From NCBI GenBank assembly GCA_016188425.1, contig JACPHX010000017.1, positions 1 through 33,917 on the forward strand: a DNA stretch of 33,917 bases. The letters run 5' to 3'. The notes beneath the pieces were generated by a model. That model was not told where the DNA came from, did no database searches, and worked only from the letters and a program-made list of their open reading frames with translations. The position numbers and the translations under genes were made by a program. The first letter of the stretch is position 1, and every line of letters starts with the position of its first letter. The DNA is from Candidatus Uhrbacteria bacterium. GTDB lineage: Bacteria; Patescibacteriota; Patescibacteriia; UBA9934; GWF2-40-263. Positions 33,198 through 33,917 of the stretch are shown here, piece by piece.

Positions 33198-33242
33198 TTG
33201 GGTGGGGTTGGGCTTTCGTTCGGCGTTCGGAGCGCATGCGCA

Positions 33243-33917
33243 TCACCGTCCCGGCATCCCCAGCGGTTCAGACGTATAGGGCAGGACCATGTCCGGCTGC
33301 GTGTTTAGGTTCAATATCTCGCTGTCTGGTCGATAGGGGACATCCACAGGTAGAGTGGAGTCACATTGAACCGGCGAGGTTGCCATTCCTTCAAAAGGTG
33401 CGCCTACCTCCTTTACCGTCTGCACAAACCGCCATCGGTTAAAATTGAATGCTTCCAGGGGCACCGACTGTTGGTTTGCCAGAAAAAAGGTTCGATACCT
33501 GTAAAGATTTCCGCGAATGACTCCTTCTTGCTGCTTCTCCATCTCATCGGGAGCAAGATCAAAATCTCCTCCGTTACACAGGGCAATCCGAAGTTCGGAC
33601 TCACTATGGAACGATTCCATATCAGAAGGTTTGAGCCTGTTTTGTAGGCTCGTAAGCACGCCATCCACGCTCATCCCGTCACCGATGTCGTAGGGATATC
33701 CTATGTCCCTCCAGTGTATCTTCCTCCCCCCTTCCCTGGCGCGGTCGATATTCCATCCAAGTGCAAGACTATCAGTCGGGAGCCAAGCGAAGACCATGAG
33801 AGCCGCCGCTGTAATGAGCGCTCCCTCGCGGACGTATTTTGTCTGCGCAGTCTGCCGCAGGACATGGAAGAGACCAAGGAGTATCAGCAGAGCTATTACG
33901 AGCAGGAACCAGAGGCC
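33243..33917 (-). CDS. Membrane-anchored hypothetical protein, C-terminal part
   Basis: The frame stays open to the window edge, so the start is missing and 224 residues are visible. The first ATG in the window (33797) lies inside a second membrane helix and is not the true start. Two helices are seen: GLWFLLVIALLILLGLFHVL at the edge, then GALITAAALMVFAWLP. A soluble domain of about 165 residues follows, with phrases such as GNLYRYRTFFLANQQ and ending SEPLGMPGR. I do not recognise the family. The two-helix start could be the end of a larger multipass protein. Confidence 0.7.
   Translation of the reverse strand, partial: GLWFLLVIALLILLGLFHVLRQTAQTKYVREGALITAAALMVFAWLPTDSLALGWNIDRAREGGRKIHWRDIGYPYDIGDGMSVDGVLTSLQNRLKPSDMESFHSESELRIALCNGGDFDLAPDEMEKQQEGVIRGNLYRYRTFFLANQQSVPLEAFNFNRWRFVQTVKEVGAPFEGMATSPVQCDSTLPVDVPYRPDSEILNLNTQPDMVLPYTSEPLGMPGR

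Noticed and set aside
1..33917. tRNA or rRNA genes
   Set aside because: I examined the intergenic stretches by eye and saw no cloverleaf or conserved rRNA segment. A covariance-model scan would settle it.

Overview
The window looks like part of a chromosome from a Patescibacteria (Candidate Phyla Radiation) bacterium of moderate GC content. I base this on the gene content, the very compact packing (many ATGA or 1-10 base junctions, few Shine-Dalgarno sequences), a modular acidic secreted protein, and short versions of several housekeeping genes. This placement is inference; no 16S rRNA or tRNA gene is present. There is no prophage, insertion sequence or CRISPR array, and no gene-free stretch longer than about 300 bases. 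The longest gene-free gap (30831-31021) is filled mostly by an inverted-repeat element.

Layout, left to right. (1) 1-1491: 3' part of a repetitive secreted protein, closed by a bidirectional terminator shared with clpB. (2) 1609-4294, minus: clpB, under a sigma70-type promoter overlapped by a near-consensus CIRCE (HrcA) element. (3) 4298-6388, minus: a three-gene unit of unknown function (56, 546 and 92 aa). Its central protein carries a divergent PI3/4-kinase or HipA-like signature. (4) 6440-10149, plus: WecG/TagA-type glycosyltransferase, gltX, a coiled-coil M23 murein hydrolase, and a small membrane protein. (5) 10287-16869, minus: greA-lysS-nucleotidyltransferase/Nudix fusion-alr-ftsQ-pgi-membrane protein, a near-contiguous operon joining translation, D-alanine synthesis and division. 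(6) 16911-18089, minus: YibE/F-type membrane protein. (7) 18152-21009, plus: zur-znuA-znuC-znuB zinc uptake operon, with a palindromic operator inside its own promoter. (8) 21006-29112, minus: uvrD-nuclease fusion, DUF721 protein, membrane protein, then mreB-mreC-mreD-mrdA (the elongasome). (9) 29146-33917, minus: hypothetical protein, tatD, cvpA, metG and the 3' part of a membrane-anchored hypothetical protein, interspersed with repeat elements.

The themes are envelope building (Alr, MreBCD/PBP2, FtsQ, M23 hydrolase, glycosyltransferase), translation (GluRS, LysRS, MetRS), DNA repair and stress. The points most worth a second look are the kinase-like operon, -10 boxes placed 8-9 bases before start codons (leaderless transcription), the CIRCE and Zur-type operators, and two repeat families. 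One of those families sits in frame inside uvrD and tatD; the other flanks cvpA as a perfect 36-bp inverted repeat.
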